In this document: positions 62,768-64,000 of the stretch, piece by piece | How the letters are laid out: each line of letters starts with the position of its first letter | Position numbering within the stretch: position 1 is the stretch's first letter | Assembly (NCBI GenBank): GCA_963724285.1 | Contig: CAVRUD010000030.1 | Coordinates: 434,001-498,000 of the forward strand | Origin: CAVRUD01 sp963724285 | GTDB lineage: Bacteria > Chloroflexota > Chloroflexia > Thermomicrobiales > UBA6265 | DNA length: 64,000 nucleotides | Direction: 5' to 3' | The notes under the pieces: model-generated | The model's database searches: none | What the model was told of the DNA's origin: nothing | Seen by the model: only the letters and a program-made list of their open reading frames with translations | Made by a program: the position numbers and the translations under genes

Positions 62768-63875
62768 CTAGATCGTCTCGATACAGTCCAGACCGAACGA
62801 CTCCGTGCAGCCGTTGAACCAGTCGATGACTTCGCGATGCAGCGGGATGCCGTTGGCGCGCCGGTCGACCTCGGTTTCGTGTTCGGGTAGTCCGGGATAG
62901 ACGACCCGCGTGTGGCCCGGGGCCGGTGGGGTGGCGGCCAATGTTTGCAGCATCGCGTCCATCGTTTCCTTGAACTCGTCCGGGTCGCAGAAGGCGGCGA
63001 TGTTGTAGGCGGCGAAGTGGTGCCGGGCGAACGGGTGTTGATCCTTCACCATGTTTGGGACGCTGCCGGAGAGCATGGTGGTCAGCGTCTCGACCATGAG
63101 GGCCAGGCCGAACCCTTTGTGCGATCCCTGTTCACGGGTGCCGCCCAGGGGCAAGAGGTTGAAGCCGCGAAGCGCGTACCGCTCCCCGGACGGGACTGGG
63201 CGGGCGTCCATGATCGGGGTGCCATCGGCTTCGGCGATCCAGCCTGGCTCGATGTTCGCGCCTACCCGGCGGGCCAAGCCGATCTTGTTGCCGGCGATGG
63301 TCGAGGTGGCCGCGTCGTAGACCAGGAAGGGTTCGCTCCCGGCAGGCGCCGCGATCGAGATCGGGTTCGTCCCAAGCCGAGGTTCGGCCCCGAACGTCGG
63401 GAGGACGAACTTGCTCATCGCGGTCATGCAGACGCCAATCAGACCCTGTTTTGCGGCGTGCATCGCGAAATAGCCGACCGCCCCGAGGTGGCCGCTGTTG
63501 CGCATGGTCACCACGCCGACACCGACGTCGCGCGCCTTGTCGATGGCGAGTTGCATCGCCTTCTTGCCCTGCAAGACTCCGAGTCCGCGGTCGCCGTCGA
63601 AGGCGGCGCTGCCGGGCATTTCGCGAAGGAGCGTGCGGCGCAGGATTGGGATTCAGCTCGCCACTTTGGAACCAGCAGACATACTGCCGCATCATGTTCG
63701 AGACGCCATGCGTCTCCACGCCGCGCAGATCGGCCCAGACGAGCACGTCCGCCCCATCGGCCGCATCCTCGGCCGGGACGCCGCAAGCGATGAAGATTTC
63801 CGTTACGCAGCGGCGGAGCGCGGCTTCGGAGACACGCACCTGATCGGCTTCCGGGACGTGAAAGCGTTCGAGCAT
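62768..63875 (-). CDS. Malate/L-lactate dehydrogenase-family protein, frameshifted
   Basis: A protein of about 369 residues of the Ldh_2/YlbC-type NAD(P)-dependent 2-hydroxyacid dehydrogenases. The first frame, ATG at 63875, has the N-terminal VWADLRGVETHGVSNM (catalytic His in THG). The second frame begins around REMPGSAAFDGDRGLGV, then MRNSGHLGAVGYFAM, the nucleotide-binding PISIAAPAGSEPFLVYDAAT, and GSHKGFGLALMVETLTTMLSG. An indel near 63635-63650 separates the frames. Substrate within the family (malate, lactate, ureidoglycolate, sulfolactate) is not predictable. Fragments of a paralogue lie at 44214-44338 and 55119-55290. Confidence 0.87.
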
Positions 63876-64000
63876 CGGGTCTCCCCTGGCTATCGGTGCC
63901 GATTCGAGCGGCCCGCGGACGCCTCGTCCGCATCCGGTAAGACCGCGGTGCTATCGGGATGCCGCGCTGCGGCCTCGCCCGGGGCTAAAGACCCCGGGCT
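63876..64000. other. Window end, non-coding
   Basis: Nothing recognised. It ends with a short GC-rich hairpin-like stretch (GCCCGGGGC ... CCCCGGGC). Confidence 0.4.

Noticed and set aside
1..64000. tRNA, rRNA, CRISPR arrays, replication origin, phage genes
   Set aside because: Both strands were scanned by eye for tRNA-like arms, evenly spaced repeats with spacers, DnaA-box clusters and phage structural motifs; none was convincing. A tRNAscan or CRISPR finder run would be decisive.

Overview
The window looks like a chromosome of a high-GC bacterium, most likely Chloroflexota of the Thermomicrobia/Thermomicrobiales type. This is inferred from the gene content: Tat-exported proteins with 'ATPEASPVASPAATD' style linkers, long AfsR/MalT-like ATPase-LuxR regulators, a SufD-SufS-SufU-Rieske iron-sulfur operon, DUF2171, CGNR and DUF1786 proteins, and many short palindromic intergenic repeats. 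No rRNA, tRNA, CRISPR array or phage structural gene was seen.

Layout. 0-4.2 kb: 3' part of a suf operon (sufD, sufS, sufU, Rieske ferredoxin) with palindromic repeats in its spacers. 4.2-8.5 kb: minus-strand enzymes (GNAT, a Tat-secreted protein, a luciferase-like oxidoreductase, an M20 peptidase, an SGNH hydrolase). 8.7-11.4 kb: small stress/envelope-type proteins (PRC barrel, two DUF2171 paralogues, SRPBCC). 11.5-13.9 kb: MarR regulator with a DHA2-type efflux pump. 14-18.8 kb: an EEP-fold hydrolase, a secreted protein with a stop codon inside its signal peptide, and a secreted M1-type peptidase, followed by a complete IS5-family element (18817-19671). 19.8-22.9 kb: lysC-asd operon of the aspartate pathway, preceded by a strong promoter, a Thr/Ile-rich leader peptide and an intrinsic terminator (a classic attenuator layout). 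22.9-25 kb: an ISKra4-like element and MITE-like repeats. 25-32.9 kb: CGNR regulator, glyoxalase-fold, flavin-type, RidA, kinase-like and DUF1786 genes. 33-38 kb: remnants of a family-5 ABC importer (truncated binding protein, two permeases) with two Gfo/Idh/MocA dehydrogenases. 38-38.7 kb: VapBC-type toxin-antitoxin. 39.4-44 kb: a sugar ABC importer (binding protein and two permeases) divergent from a GntR/FCD regulator. 44.2-55.3 kb: an accessory block holding a 901-residue regulator, a Cys-rich exported protein, and a three-gene operon of DUF2278/lamin-tail protein, HExxH metallopeptidase and MBL-fold hydrolase. The block is bracketed by two adjacent, non-overlapping fragments of one malate/lactate dehydrogenase paralogue, whose full-length relative is at 62.8-63.9 kb. 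55.3-64 kb: alditol-oxidase-like flavoenzyme, aminoglycoside-kinase-fold protein, three small proteins, a MalT-like regulator and the dehydrogenase.

Two cautions. About twenty reading frames, including the probably essential lysC and asd, are broken by single-base indels while both flanking frames keep good family similarity. The simplest reading is residual indel error in a draft (possibly long-read) assembly, so such genes are given over their full span and the shift position is noted. All function calls come from reading motifs; no database search was run.
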